Notes: generated by a model not told the origin, from the sequence alone. Numbered from the stretch's first letter, positions 8,693 through 17,753 are shown. The stretch is DNA of 64,000 nucleotides from UBA4742 sp037138595 (GCA_037138595.1 JBAXIB010000017.1:11828-75827); one strand, 5' to 3'. Made by a program: numbers and translations.

Positions 8693-8929
8693 TCAGCTTG
8701 CGCCGAAGCCGACGCGCCGAGATGTGTCTGGACCACCGAGTTCGACGTAGGCGATCTTTGCCGACGGTACCGCGACGTCGCGACCCTTATGGTCGGTGAG
8801 CCACAAGATTTTCGAATCATCAGCGAGCGCTGCGTCAATCTGTTTTTTGATCTTGTCGCGGTCGGCATCTGCCGGAAGCTCAACATCGATTTCTTTGACG
8901 GTGTGGATGACACCGATGCGAACGTCCAC
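8693..8929 (-). CDS. DUF3107 small protein
   Basis: A 78-residue cytoplasmic protein of the actinobacterial DUF3107 family, function unknown. The start is fixed by a GTG at 8929 with a strong AGGAGG ribosome site (7 bases upstream), giving VDVRIGVIHTVKEIDVELP. An ATG much further upstream (9043) would add an unrelated 38-residue extension. The visible core continues through LWLTDHKGRDVAVPSAKIAYVE, which is the conserved C-terminal part. It leads the small operon with the two Get3-like ATPases. Confidence 0.85.
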   Translation of the reverse strand: MDVRIGVIHTVKEIDVELPADADRDKIKKQIDAALADDSKILWLTDHKGRDVAVPSAKIAYVELGGPDTSRRVGFGAS

Positions 8930-9050
8930 GGAATTTCCTCCTGCGAGGCCGCATTGCGACCGGGTCGGGTTCGAATGTGGTGCGAGCGAGATGGCCATTG
9001 CACCTCGACCATCGTAGGCGCGGCAATCACCTACCCCACACAACTGCTGA

Positions 9051-10193
9051 TCAGATGATTTTAAGCTGGGGGTTATAAACCCGCGTCGGGGCCAGATCGA
9101 CCGCGATTTGGCGCGCTATCTCGCTGAACGCACGAGCGGCTTCACCTTCGGGATCGGCAACGACGATTGGGGTTCCGGCATCGCCGCCTTCGCGCAAGAG
9201 CGGTACTAGCGGAATTTTGCCTAGCAGTGGCACCTCAAGGCGTGCCGCGAGGTCTTCGCCGCCTCCTGCACCAAAAATCTCATAACGCTGGCCGTCATCA
9301 CCGGAAAACCAGGACATGTTTTCAATGATGCCCTTAACTTCAAGATTGACCTTCTGAGCCATGAACGCCGCTCGTTGTGCAACGCGTTGCGCAGCTGGCT
9401 GTGGGGTGGTCACCACATAGACCTCGCCGCGCGGCAAAAACTGCGCTAGTGACAGTGCAATATCACCGGTACCGGGCGGCAAATCAATGACCAAGAAATC
9501 GGGCTCGTCCCAAAAGACATCGGTCAAGAACTGCTCAAGTGCTTTGTGCAACATCGGTCCACGCCAAATAACGGGCTGATCTTCTTGGGCGAAAAACCCC
9601 ATCGAGATGCAACGAACGCCGTGCGATTCTGGTGGAACCAACATGTCATCGATGACCACCGGCGGTCGCTCAACCCCCAACATTCTTGGAATCGAAAAAC
9701 CCCACACGTCAGCATCAACAACAGCGACTGAATGGCCTTGTTGGGCGAGTGCTACCGCCAAGTTCGTGGTGACCGATGACTTTCCAACACCACCTTTGCC
9801 CGAGGCGACTAACAGGCATCGAGTTTTACTCGCGGGATCGGCAAAGGGAATGACGCGACCCTCAGCGTGACCATGACTCTCGTGCGTACCAGCCGTTGAT
9901 GCCGGATCACCGTGAAGTTTTTGTCGAAGTACCGCTCGTTCGTCATCAGTCATGACGGTGAATTCGAGGCCCACGTTGTCAACGCCGTCGAGTGCAACGA
10001 CCGCGCTCGTCACTCGATTTTGGATTTCCGCCCGCAACGGACAACCGGCAACGGTCAACGCAATCAACACATCGACCTGTGACCCCGCGATCGACACCTG
10101 ACGAACCATGTCGAGGTCAACGATGCTGCGGTGCAGCTCGGGGTCTTCAACCGGGCGAAGGGCCTCGATCACATCGGCTTCATTCACAGACAT
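9051..10193 (-). CDS. mrp: Mrp/NBP35-family Fe-S carrier ATPase with N-terminal MIP18 (DUF59) domain
   Basis: A 380-residue P-loop ATPase that binds and delivers Fe-S clusters. The N-terminal domain (1-90, EALRPVEDPELHRSIVDLDMV) is the MIP18/DUF59 fold. The ATPase begins near residue 125 with VASGKGGVGKSSVTTNLA, followed by VVDADVWGFSIPRMLG and LVIDLPPGTGDIALSL. The usual CxxC of the Mrp C-terminus is not obvious here: the segment after IENMSWF reads SGDDGQRYEIFGAGGG. That absence is common in actinobacterial Mrp. It is divergent from the SufR-like regulator, and the two share a 102-bp promoter region with an inverted repeat. GGGAG lies 6 bases before the ATG. Confidence 0.9.
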   Translation of the reverse strand: MSVNEADVIEALRPVEDPELHRSIVDLDMVRQVSIAGSQVDVLIALTVAGCPLRAEIQNRVTSAVVALDGVDNVGLEFTVMTDDERAVLRQKLHGDPASTAGTHESHGHAEGRVIPFADPASKTRCLLVASGKGGVGKSSVTTNLAVALAQQGHSVAVVDADVWGFSIPRMLGVERPPVVIDDMLVPPESHGVRCISMGFFAQEDQPVIWRGPMLHKALEQFLTDVFWDEPDFLVIDLPPGTGDIALSLAQFLPRGEVYVVTTPQPAAQRVAQRAAFMAQKVNLEVKGIIENMSWFSGDDGQRYEIFGAGGGEDLAARLEVPLLGKIPLVPLLREGGDAGTPIVVADPEGEAARAFSEIARQIAVDLAPTRVYNPQLKII

Positions 10194-10240
10194 CTAGTGC
10201 TCCCAGTGCAGCGTCGAGTGGCCCGGACTAGGCCCTCGGA

Positions 10241-10260
10241 GGTGATCGGCAAGGATCACC
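10241..10260. promoter_or_regulatory. Perfect inverted repeat, candidate operator for the SufR-like regulator
   Basis: GGTGATC at 10241-10247 and GATCACC at 10254-10260 form a perfect 7-bp inverted repeat with a 6-base spacer. It sits between the divergent mrp and regulator genes and abuts the expected -35 position for the -10 hexamer at 10284. A smaller CTCC-TAC-GGAG repeat follows at 10268-10278, inside the promoter spacer. A dimeric winged-helix regulator bound here could control both directions. The sequence shows the repeat; the binding is inferred. Confidence 0.55.
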
Positions 10261-10283
10261 GGAATTACTCCTACGGAGATAGG

Positions 10284-10289
10284 TACAAT
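10284..10289 (+). promoter_or_regulatory. -10 box (TACAAT) of a leaderless promoter
   Basis: TACAAT followed by exactly six bases and then the GTG at 10296. This places transcription initiation at or next to the start codon. The same spacing recurs before several other genes here. Confidence 0.55.
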
Positions 10290-10295
10290 ACTCGG

Positions 10296-11015
10296 GTGGA
10301 CCGACCACCACTCACCCCAACCGAGTTCTCGTCAGTTGTCACGGCTATCACCTCGGCCTTTGGCGACCCGACTCGCCGCGAGATTTACTTATTCGCGCGT
10401 GAATTACCCAATGGCGTAACCGCGGGAGAAGTCGCGCGTCGATTCGATCTGCATCCCAATGTCGCTCGCCACCATCTCGACAAACTCGCTGGCGGTGGCT
10501 ACCTCGAAGTAAACGTCAACCGAGTCGACAATGCCGGTGCAGGGCGACCGTCCAAGCACTACCGAGTGACCGAGCAAAGCGTCGCACTTGAGTTTCCCGT
10601 TCATCATGATGACCTTTTGGTCTCGCTGCTCGGACGGGCCTTGGCATTGATCCCCCGGGAACAAGCCGAGATCATGGCCGAAGAAGTTGGTAACGAATAC
10701 GGTCGACTCATGGCGGCGTCGCTCGGCGACACCACCGGCGGCCAACGCTCATTTCGATCTGCACTTCACGCAGTCGCCGACGGTTTAACTGCCCATGGTT
10801 TTGCAGCCCACGCGGAAAAGCACGGCAATGAATTGCGCATTGTGAGTGAGCACTGCCCATTCGGCGATGCAGCGATCGAGAATCCAGTGATCTGCGCCGT
10901 TGACCGAGGCATGGTTCGCGGCATGCTGAGCTCGCTCTACGGCGAGACCACCCCTGCGCTTGAATCGTCGATACCCATGGGTGATGAACACTGTGTGACC
11001 GCAGTCGAGGCGTGA
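10296..11015 (+). CDS. SufR-like Fe-S-dependent transcriptional repressor
   Basis: A 239-residue regulator with an N-terminal ArsR/DeoR-type winged helix (FGDPTRREIYLFARE, then VARRFDLHPNVARHHLDKLAGGGYLEV) and a C-terminal effector domain. Three cysteines, C187 (EHCPFGD), C200 and C233, occupy the place of the cluster ligands in SufR. C-x12-C matches the first SufR spacing. SufR represses Fe-S assembly genes when it carries a cluster. The neighbours fit: divergent mrp and downstream cysteine desulfurase. The start GTG at 10296 is chosen because of the -10 hexamer six bases before it. Open frame further upstream reads through the promoter and operator. Confidence 0.8.
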   Translation: MDRPPLTPTEFSSVVTAITSAFGDPTRREIYLFARELPNGVTAGEVARRFDLHPNVARHHLDKLAGGGYLEVNVNRVDNAGAGRPSKHYRVTEQSVALEFPVHHDDLLVSLLGRALALIPREQAEIMAEEVGNEYGRLMAASLGDTTGGQRSFRSALHAVADGLTAHGFAAHAEKHGNELRIVSEHCPFGDAAIENPVICAVDRGMVRGMLSSLYGETTPALESSIPMGDEHCVTAVEA

Positions 11016-11041
11016 CCCTTCAGCTAACCGCAACCTCCCCC

Positions 11042-11047
11042 TAGGCT
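11042..11047 (+). promoter_or_regulatory. -10 box (TAGGCT) of a leaderless promoter
   Basis: TAGGCT, six bases before the ATG of the cysteine desulfurase at 11054. No ribosome site is visible, which fits leaderless translation. Confidence 0.4.
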
Positions 11048-11053
11048 GCCAAC

Positions 11054-12223
11054 ATGGTTCGCCACTACCTCGATCATGCATCGACGTCGCCGCTACGGCC
11101 ACAAGCGCGTGCGGCAATGGTGGAGAGTTTGGATCAGTTCGCTTCGCACACCGCCGCTGACCCAAGCCGCATGCATACCGAAGGTATGACCACGCGCGTC
11201 GCGCTCGAAAATGCCCGCGCCCAGGTCGCCGAACTCCTCGGGGCGACGAGTCGCGAAGTCATCTTCACCAGTGGAGCCACAGAGTCGATCACCATGGCCG
11301 TTTGGGGTGCCCTGGAGCGAGGTCGCCATCAACCACGTCGAAACCACGTCGTTCTGAGCGCGGTCGAACATTCCGCGGTGCGCGGATCTTCAGAAAAATT
11401 TGCCGGGCTTGTGGGTGGTGAGGTGAGCATCGTCGGAGTCGACAACCACGGACGTATCGACCCAGCGGAGGTGATCGACGCGGTTCGGCCAGAAACGATT
11501 CTGGTGCACATGCAGTGGGGCAACCATGAAGTTGGAACACTGCAACCGCTGGCGGAAGTCTCGCAGCGCTGCAAAGAACTCGATGTGTTGATGCATGTCG
11601 ATGCCGCACAGGCCGCCGGTCGCGTGGCGATCGATTTTGCCAACATGGATGCTGATTTGGTGTCCGTGAGTGGGCACAAGTTTGGCGGCCCACTCGGAAC
11701 CGGAACGCTTCTAGTACGACGAGGGCTTCGCATTGACCCGATCATGGTCGGGGGCGAGCAAGAGCGTTCGCGCCGGGCCGGGATGGAGAACATTCCAGCT
11801 TTCGTAGGACTCGGTGCCGCATGCCTCGCGCTGGCGACTAACGAACAGCTGGATCACGAACAGTTGTTGACGCAGCGCCTGACTCAGCGAGTCATCGATG
11901 CGGTCTCAACCTTCGATGGCGTTTCAGTCCTTGGTGATCCACTCCATCGTCTGCCGCAAATCGTGTGCCTCGGCATTGACGGAGTCGAACCCCAGGCCGT
12001 GTTGTTAGGCCTCGACCAAGCAGGGATTGCTGTTCACTCGGGCAGCGCGTGCGCATCCGAAGGACTTCAGGACTCCCCCGTTTTGGCCGCCATGGGCGCT
12101 GATGCACACCATTCTTTGCGAATTTCGCTGGGCTGGTCATCAACTGACGCAGATATCGACGCGCTGCTAACGGCACTGCCCGACGTGCTTGCTCACCTGC
12201 GAGCGTTAGGCAGTCGCCCGTAA
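11054..12223 (+). CDS. Cysteine desulfurase (NifS/IscS-like)
   Basis: A 389-residue PLP enzyme of fold type I that takes sulfur from cysteine for Fe-S clusters or tRNA thiolation. The N-terminus YLDHASTSPLRPQARAAM is typical. FTSGATESITMAV, HVDAAQAAGRV and the PLP lysine in SVSGHKFGGPLGTG are visible. The mobile-loop cysteine lies in HSGSACASEGLQDSPVL. The length is normal. It lies 38 bp after the SufR-like gene, so it may be under the same regulation, though it has its own apparent -10 box. No IscU or SufU gene is adjacent. Confidence 0.93.
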   Translation: MVRHYLDHASTSPLRPQARAAMVESLDQFASHTAADPSRMHTEGMTTRVALENARAQVAELLGATSREVIFTSGATESITMAVWGALERGRHQPRRNHVVLSAVEHSAVRGSSEKFAGLVGGEVSIVGVDNHGRIDPAEVIDAVRPETILVHMQWGNHEVGTLQPLAEVSQRCKELDVLMHVDAAQAAGRVAIDFANMDADLVSVSGHKFGGPLGTGTLLVRRGLRIDPIMVGGEQERSRRAGMENIPAFVGLGAACLALATNEQLDHEQLLTQRLTQRVIDAVSTFDGVSVLGDPLHRLPQIVCLGIDGVEPQAVLLGLDQAGIAVHSGSACASEGLQDSPVLAAMGADAHHSLRISLGWSSTDADIDALLTALPDVLAHLRALGSRP

Positions 12224-12270
12224 CGGCTTCTACCCAGTCGGTTATCCACGGTCCGACTCCATGCGCCTCG

Positions 12271-12276
12271 TACCAT
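12271..12276 (+). promoter_or_regulatory. -10 box (TACCAT) of a leaderless promoter
   Basis: TACCAT lies six bases before the ATG at 12283 of the ion channel gene. No ribosome site is seen between them. Confidence 0.45.
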
Positions 12277-12282
12277 CCGTCA

Positions 12283-13119
12283 ATGCCAGACGATCAGGCC
12301 AACAGCATCCCCAGCCTCGTTGACGATCCCGTCGACGACGTGATCACTACGTTGCGCGACGACCTTCTCGGCGGCGATGGTTTCCTCGTTGTACTCCTGC
12401 TCACCATCGCAGCAGTAATCCTCATTCCCATTGACGGCGCATTTCGCGGTGGGGCCATCGTCTCGACCGTCGTCGGTGCCCTCTTAGTGCTTACGACATT
12501 GAGTCGTTCAAGGGTGTCCACAAAGTTCCGTGTCATCGGAGGAATCATCGTTGGACTCTCGGTGACCCTCGCACTCATTTCAGTCATTAGAGACATCCAG
12601 CCAGCAATAACGCCGCCGACTGGATTCAACAAATTGCTCGTTTCAGTTGGCTCATTTTCATACTGCGTGGTGCTCGCGCTCTGCTTTCCCGCCATCTTGC
12701 GTCGCACCTTTGCCCACCGCAGAGTCACCCTCAATACGGTTGCCGCGTCACTCGCTGCCTATTTGCTCCTCGGTCTGATCTTCATGTCAATGTACCGATT
12801 CGTAAATATCGTAAATGGTCCGTTCTTTGTGCAACCGAATGTCAATGGTTTCACCTTTGAGTATTTCAGTTTCGTCACGCTCACCACGGTTGGCTTCGGA
12901 GATTTCACCGCAGCGACTGACGCCGGCCGGGCCGTCGCCATGTTGGAAGCACTCATTGGGCAAGTCTTTTTGGTAACCATTGTCGCCTTAGTGGTCTCGA
13001 ATCTTGGCCAGGGCTCAAGTTCTCTGCGAGGTCTCACCTCGCCAACAACGAACGCGGTCGGCCCCAACCCTGAAGCAACAATCGAATCAAGCGGCGAAAC
13101 AAGCACGGAACCACGCTGA
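12283..13119 (+). CDS. Potassium channel protein, two-pore-helix (Ion_trans_2) type
   Basis: A 278-residue membrane protein with about six hydrophobic segments (roughly 29-45, 52-72, 78-100, 110-132, 146-170 and 222-245). Between the last two lies a pore loop with the K+ selectivity filter TTVGFGDF (about residues 204-211). This architecture fits a 6TM or 4+2TM potassium channel. There is no RCK/TrkA domain: after the last helix there is only a short polar tail rich in Ser, Thr and Pro. Cation selectivity is inferred from the filter. It stands alone between iscS-like and sixA genes. Confidence 0.8.
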   Translation: MPDDQANSIPSLVDDPVDDVITTLRDDLLGGDGFLVVLLLTIAAVILIPIDGAFRGGAIVSTVVGALLVLTTLSRSRVSTKFRVIGGIIVGLSVTLALISVIRDIQPAITPPTGFNKLLVSVGSFSYCVVLALCFPAILRRTFAHRRVTLNTVAASLAAYLLLGLIFMSMYRFVNIVNGPFFVQPNVNGFTFEYFSFVTLTTVGFGDFTAATDAGRAVAMLEALIGQVFLVTIVALVVSNLGQGSSSLRGLTSPTTNAVGPNPEATIESSGETSTEPR

Positions 13120-13155
13120 CCAATCGCTCGGTGCATCCATGTTCAGTCCACGCAC

Positions 13156-13161
13156 TACGGT
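13156..13161 (+). promoter_or_regulatory. -10 box (TACGGT) of a leaderless promoter
   Basis: TACGGT lies six bases before the GTG at 13168 (sixA). The identical hexamer and spacing occur before the enoyl-CoA hydratase at 23794. Confidence 0.5.
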
Positions 13162-13167
13162 TGCTCA

Positions 13168-13632
13168 GTGGCCGTTTACCTAGTGCGACATGCTCATGCG
13201 GGCAGCAAGTCCAATTGGGACGGCAATGATGCTGCAAGGCCACTCAGCCCCAAGGGTCGCGAGCAGGCTGCCGGCATTGCCGAGCTCATCGCTAGAGTTC
13301 ACATCGATCGAGTCCTTTCGAGCCCCGCGACTCGATGCATCGAAACTATTGATCAAGTCGCCCTCGACCACGGCGTAGTCGTCGAGACGGAACCCTCACT
13401 TGCTGAGGGCGCAGACCTGCGCCAATGCATCGACGTGATCTTGGCATCGGGCTCCACCAACCTCGTGATGTGCAGTCACGGCGATCTCATCCCATTGGTG
13501 ATTCGCCGGCTGCGCTCCCGCGGGATGATGAGCGCAGATTCCGCGCTGTGCCAAAAAGGTTCGGTATGGGCACTCGAAGTCGTCGACGGCGAAGTCGTCT
13601 CAGGCATCTACCACCCGCCGACGCGATCCTGA
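13168..13632 (+). CDS. sixA: SixA-like phosphohistidine phosphatase
   Basis: A 154-residue histidine-phosphatase-superfamily protein. The catalytic RHG-type motif is LVRHAHAG near residues 5-12, followed by LSPKGREQA, VLSSPATRCIET and the second catalytic histidine in VMCSHGDLIP. SixA removes phosphate from phosphohistidine proteins. The short length fits SixA rather than a phosphoglycerate mutase. The GTG at 13168 is the only start that keeps the first beta strand intact. Confidence 0.85.
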   Translation: MAVYLVRHAHAGSKSNWDGNDAARPLSPKGREQAAGIAELIARVHIDRVLSSPATRCIETIDQVALDHGVVVETEPSLAEGADLRQCIDVILASGSTNLVMCSHGDLIPLVIRRLRSRGMMSADSALCQKGSVWALEVVDGEVVSGIYHPPTRS

Positions 13633-13688
13633 TCAGTTCACGACCACCAACTCAATCGATACCAACGCTGACAAATCGGGCGATTGGA

Positions 13689-14618
13689 CTAGGAACCGGC
13701 TGCCGCGACTTGAGCCTCCGTCTTTTGTCGGAACGTCTCAACCGTGCTGGCCATGAAGTCAGGAATCTGCCCCGCCGGGACGCTTGCCAGTGTTCCCAAT
13801 GCCTCTTTGGGTAAGCCAAGGTCGCCTTGGAGCACGGCAAGAAAAACGAGGGCGGTGCCGTCGGTCGGTTCTATCTGCAGCGCTTGGTGAAGTGATTCCA
13901 GCGCCTTTGCATCAAGGAGCTGGCGATTTGCACCATCGGTTTGAAGCGCGACGAGCCGCAACATCCATCCACGAAACGACAGCGCCTCGACATTCGTCGG
14001 ATCGATTTTCAAGACTTCGTCGTAAGCCTTGATTGCATCTGGATAGTTACGGGTCTGCTGCAATTGTCGCGCCGTCATTAATTGATCACGAGTGCTTTGG
14101 CGAGTTCCTCCGGAAACTGTGTCACCGGCGGTTCGCTGGCCAGCCGAGTGCGCGACGAAAATACCAGCCCCGATGGCCACGGCAATAACAACTGCTCCAA
14201 CTATGACTCGCCGAGCCAACGACCACCGGCCGAGACGCGACGCACTCAAAGCATGATGAGTCGCGATAGCACGGATAACCGCAGCCGCTCGTGCGGTGTA
14301 ATCGTCCTTCAATGCTTCATAGTCGACGTCATCGATGTCCATCGCATCGTGTTCCGCATCCAAGTCGCGAAGCGATCGCAACAAAAACGTCCGTTGTTCT
14401 TCTAATGCAGCTAGTTCGTCTGCGTTAAGTACTCGTTCATCGAGAGCGGAGGCTTGGAGATCAACACCATGAGCCTCGCTGGAGGCCGCAGGCGGCGCAC
14501 CTGGCGGTTTTCCTCGGGCGCCACCAGACTTAGGAGGCTTTGAAGCGGCAAGCCGGGCCGCTCGAGCCGCAGTGCCGCGGGTCGATGGGTCCTGCGACGA
14601 TGCGCCAGACACGGTCAA
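13689..14618 (-). CDS. ccmI: CcmI-like TPR protein of cytochrome c maturation
   Basis: A 309-residue protein with a CcmI-type segment (EEQRTFLLRSLRDLDAEHDAMD, about 73-95), one membrane helix near 133-153 and a C-terminal TPR region (ARQLQQTRNYPDAIKAYDEVLKIDP, then QALQIEPTDGTALVFL). CcmI holds apocytochrome c for haem ligation. The first 60 residues are Ala/Pro/Gly-rich and unlike classic CcmI, whose helix lies at the very N-terminus. It is the last gene of the ccm operon and overlaps ccmH by 4 bp (ATGA). Confidence 0.75.
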   Translation of the reverse strand: MTVSGASSQDPSTRGTAARAARLAASKPPKSGGARGKPPGAPPAASSEAHGVDLQASALDERVLNADELAALEEQRTFLLRSLRDLDAEHDAMDIDDVDYEALKDDYTARAAAVIRAIATHHALSASRLGRWSLARRVIVGAVVIAVAIGAGIFVAHSAGQRTAGDTVSGGTRQSTRDQLMTARQLQQTRNYPDAIKAYDEVLKIDPTNVEALSFRGWMLRLVALQTDGANRQLLDAKALESLHQALQIEPTDGTALVFLAVLQGDLGLPKEALGTLASVPAGQIPDFMASTVETFRQKTEAQVAAAGS

Positions 14619-15187
14619 CGACCGCTTCCCATTTCAGGATCGAAACCCGCTGGGTCATCAAAGCTGACGCCGGTGCCATCACCGTCAGCGAGTGCTTGAT
14701 CCACCAGCGCACGATCAGCCTCAGTAGCGCGAAGATCGCCAGTTACTTTCCAGCGCCTAAACGCCACGGCAAGTCCGGCGAAAGCCAACACAATCAACAC
14801 CACCGGTAGTACCCAGACCAAACTGGTGACTCCACTTCCTTGGGGTGTCAGCAGGATGAATTGGTCATATTGGTCCACGTAGGCTTGACGAATCTGATCG
14901 TCGGTTTGCCCTTGCTCAATTCGTTTCGCGATATCGATGCGAATTTGCTGGGAGATCGCCGCATCAGATTCGGCGACTGACTCACCGCTGCATTGCGGAC
15001 ACTTAATCGTTCGGCTCACATTCAACAATCGATCCGCATTCGTCAACGGCCGCGTCGTGCCAATAGTGCCAACCGCCAAAGCGACTACGACGACAATCGC
15101 CAGCGCAATCCACGATCCCCACCTGCTGAGAAATCCCCGCTTGGTCGTTGCCAAATGATCGCCAGCACCCGCATTCGGTGAACTCAT
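14615..15187 (-). CDS. ccmH: Cytochrome c maturation protein CcmH
   Basis: A 190-residue membrane-anchored thiol oxidoreductase that reduces or binds the CxxCH of apocytochrome c. The signature IKCPQCSGESVAESDA (CxxC) lies near residues 63-78, flanked by an N-terminal helix (27-48) and a C-terminal helix (124-146). The following QIRIDIAKRIEQGQTDDQI is typical of the three-helix CcmH domain. It overlaps ccmG (4 bp) and ccmI (4 bp). Confidence 0.92.
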   Translation of the reverse strand: MSSPNAGAGDHLATTKRGFLSRWGSWIALAIVVVVALAVGTIGTTRPLTNADRLLNVSRTIKCPQCSGESVAESDAAISQQIRIDIAKRIEQGQTDDQIRQAYVDQYDQFILLTPQGSGVTSLVWVLPVVLIVLAFAGLAVAFRRWKVTGDLRATEADRALVDQALADGDGTGVSFDDPAGFDPEMGSGR

Positions 15188-15783
15188 GACGCTGAGGCCG
15201 CGGCGCCACCGTAGGAGGCGATAACCGAATCCAGAGCCACCGCCGTCACGCCTTCAAACTTGGCGACTACCTGCCCCGTTGGACTCACCACATAACTTTC
15301 GGGAACCGCCGTCACCCCGAAACTCAATGCGGTCGAACCCGTATCACCAACAACGACGGGCCAGTTTCCGCCCGCGGTGGCGAAAAACCGACGGACATCG
15401 GCATCTTTGTCCTGGAACGCGACGCTAACGATTTCAACATCCTTTGATCCCGCGTGCTCAGCGGCGAACTTGACCAACTCTGGTTGCTCAACCCTGCAGG
15501 GGGTGCACCATGAAGCAAAGAAATTCACGACAACCCACTTACCCTGATGCAAGTCAATGTCATAGGACGCGCCATCCAACGTCGTGCCAGCAACCGCCGG
15601 AACAACTTGCCCAACGATCTTTGCCGACGGCTGTCGTTGATCATTGGTCTTTCCCGTTGCGAGCAACACCACCAATGCGACAACCACAATGCCAACCGCA
15701 ATGGCGGAGTTGCGCGCCATGTGCGATCGACGAGCGGGCTCAAGCATTGCCGCGTCAACGTCGCCGTTGGAATCACTCATCAC
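15184..15783 (-). CDS. ccmG: CcmG/DsbE thioredoxin-like protein
   Basis: A 199-residue periplasm-facing thioredoxin anchored by one N-terminal helix (about 24-44). The active site is FFASWCTPCRVEQPEL (CxxC), and the cis-proline region reads VTAVPESYVV. In System I it passes reductant to CcmH and apocytochrome c. It overlaps ccmF and ccmH by 4 bp each. The reductant donor (CcdA/DsbD) is not in the window. Confidence 0.92.
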   Translation of the reverse strand: MMSDSNGDVDAAMLEPARRSHMARNSAIAVGIVVVALVVLLATGKTNDQRQPSAKIVGQVVPAVAGTTLDGASYDIDLHQGKWVVVNFFASWCTPCRVEQPELVKFAAEHAGSKDVEIVSVAFQDKDADVRRFFATAGGNWPVVVGDTGSTALSFGVTAVPESYVVSPTGQVVAKFEGVTAVALDSVIASYGGAAASAS

Positions 15784-17753
15784 GAAATCTTGACCGACGA
15801 TGATCGAGTTTTGCGGTCACTGATCGGAGCTGACACGGCCTCAGTCCCCCGACGACGGCCCCGGGGGAACGCGGCAAGCAAGGTGCCCGCGGCCATGATT
15901 GCGCCCCCAATCCACAGCCACATGATCAGCGGCTGAATCGTGACCCTGAGTGTTACTGGGTTGTCTGGTCCATCAGGGACCTCCAACAAACTCAATGCAA
16001 TGTCGGTGCGAAAGGTCGACTTGACCGACGGCGTTCCTACGACACTCGAGCCGAAGGTGTATTTACTAATGCCCGGCGAGTACGGGCCGCTCCCATCGAC
16101 GAGGACCAACGCCTGAGTTTGAACTTTGTTGGAATCGACAACTTCATTCATGCCGACATAGGTCAGTTGATGGCCAGCAAAACTCGCGGTGTCACCCGGT
16201 TTAAGAATGAATTCGTTTTGGCGCACATTGCTTGAACTCGCAGCAAATGCCACTGCGATCACTACCACCCCAAGATGGACGATCATGCCACCGTTCGCGC
16301 GACCAACGAGCCCTCGCCAACCTTGGCGACGAGTAGCGAGTACCAATTGGCGCCCCGCTGATCCCGCCGCGAATCCACCGAGGCCGAATGCAAGGAGCGC
16401 GGCAAATCCACGTTGGCCAGCAAAGACGCCGAGCACGATGCACCCAGCACCAATCCATGCCGGCCACAGCAAACGATGACGCAAGAGTTCGCCACTCGCC
16501 TTGCGCCACGGCAACACCGGCGCAACCGCCATCAAGAACAGCAATGCGAGGCCAATCGGCATCGTCATTCGATTGAAATACGGCACACCCACCGAGACGC
16601 GCTTGCCGTTTAACGCTTCGATCAATAATGGAAAAACCGTTCCGAGCAGCACGACAAACGCGAATCCGGCGAACAGAACGTTGTTCGCCATAAACGCTCC
16701 TTCGCGGGAGATCGGTGAATCGATTCGACCGGGTGACCGCAGTCGATCGCCACGCCATGCGATCAATCCCACCGTCACTGCCACAATGAGGGCAAAAAAT
16801 CCGAGGATCGCCGGACCAATGGTGGACGCGCTGAATGCATGGACACTGTCGAGTACGCCGGATCGCGTGATGAAGGTGCCAAGAATGGTGAGTGAAAACG
16901 TCGCGCATAACAGCGACAAGTTCCATACTCGCAGCATCCCCCTTCGTTCCTGGACCATGACCGAATGGAGGTAGGCCGTTCCGGTTAGCCATGGCAAGAA
17001 CGACGCGTTTTCAACGGGATCCCACGCCCAGTAGCCACCCCAACCCAGCACTTCGTAGCTCCACCATGAGCCGAGCACGATGCCGACAGTCAAAAATCCC
17101 CAGGCGATAAGCGTCCAACGGCGAGTCTCGACCAGCCAGCCTTCGCCAACCCGGCCAGTAACCAAAGCAGCAATCGCGAATGCAAACGGAACGGTGAAAC
17201 CGACATAACCCAAATAGAGCATCGGCGGATGGAAAGCCATAAGCGGATTGTTCTGCAACAGCGGATTCGGGCCAGGGCCGTCGAAACCGACCGGGGGAAG
17301 GAATGACTTAAACGGATTGGCGGGGCCAAGCAATAGGCCGAAAAAGAAAATGCACACGACGAACATCGTCAACAGGGCCCAGCCGACTAGCGGATCGGTG
17401 AGTCGATCGCGAAACTTTCGCCCGACGAGTGCGGTGTATCCCGCGAGGAATAACACCCACAACAAAATCGAACCTTCAAGCGCTGACCACAGCGTCGCAA
17501 AGTTGAAGAGTGCCGGAGTTCGACTGCTTCCGTGTTCTGCCACAAACGAAACGGTGAAGTCTCGGGTAATCAGTGCCCTTTCCATCGCGACGAATGCCAT
17601 CACCGCAGCGAGCAACACCAGCCACGTATAGACCCGACCGAGACGCAACAGGTCAGGTCGGCCGCGCAACAATCCAACCGCGAGTGTGAGCACGGCGGCG
17701 CAGGACGCGACAAGCCCGAGCACCACGCCGGCAGTACCAAGGGCAAGGTTCAT
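15780..17753 (-). CDS. ccmF: Haem lyase subunit CcmF
   Basis: A 657-residue polytopic membrane protein of the haem-handling family. The WWD domain is clear: GWGGYWAWDPVENASFLPW near residues 240-258. Multiple hydrophobic helices extend through the protein, and the C-terminal CcmF part includes the external loop and final helix ending before a basic tail. It forms the haem lyase with CcmH/CcmI that attaches haem to CxxCH. The length is in the normal range for CcmF. It overlaps ccmE and ccmG by 4 bp on each side. Confidence 0.95.
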   Translation of the reverse strand: MNLALGTAGVVLGLVASCAAVLTLAVGLLRGRPDLLRLGRVYTWLVLLAAVMAFVAMERALITRDFTVSFVAEHGSSRTPALFNFATLWSALEGSILLWVLFLAGYTALVGRKFRDRLTDPLVGWALLTMFVVCIFFFGLLLGPANPFKSFLPPVGFDGPGPNPLLQNNPLMAFHPPMLYLGYVGFTVPFAFAIAALVTGRVGEGWLVETRRWTLIAWGFLTVGIVLGSWWSYEVLGWGGYWAWDPVENASFLPWLTGTAYLHSVMVQERRGMLRVWNLSLLCATFSLTILGTFITRSGVLDSVHAFSASTIGPAILGFFALIVAVTVGLIAWRGDRLRSPGRIDSPISREGAFMANNVLFAGFAFVVLLGTVFPLLIEALNGKRVSVGVPYFNRMTMPIGLALLFLMAVAPVLPWRKASGELLRHRLLWPAWIGAGCIVLGVFAGQRGFAALLAFGLGGFAAGSAGRQLVLATRRQGWRGLVGRANGGMIVHLGVVVIAVAFAASSSNVRQNEFILKPGDTASFAGHQLTYVGMNEVVDSNKVQTQALVLVDGSGPYSPGISKYTFGSSVVGTPSVKSTFRTDIALSLLEVPDGPDNPVTLRVTIQPLIMWLWIGGAIMAAGTLLAAFPRGRRRGTEAVSAPISDRKTRSSSVKIS

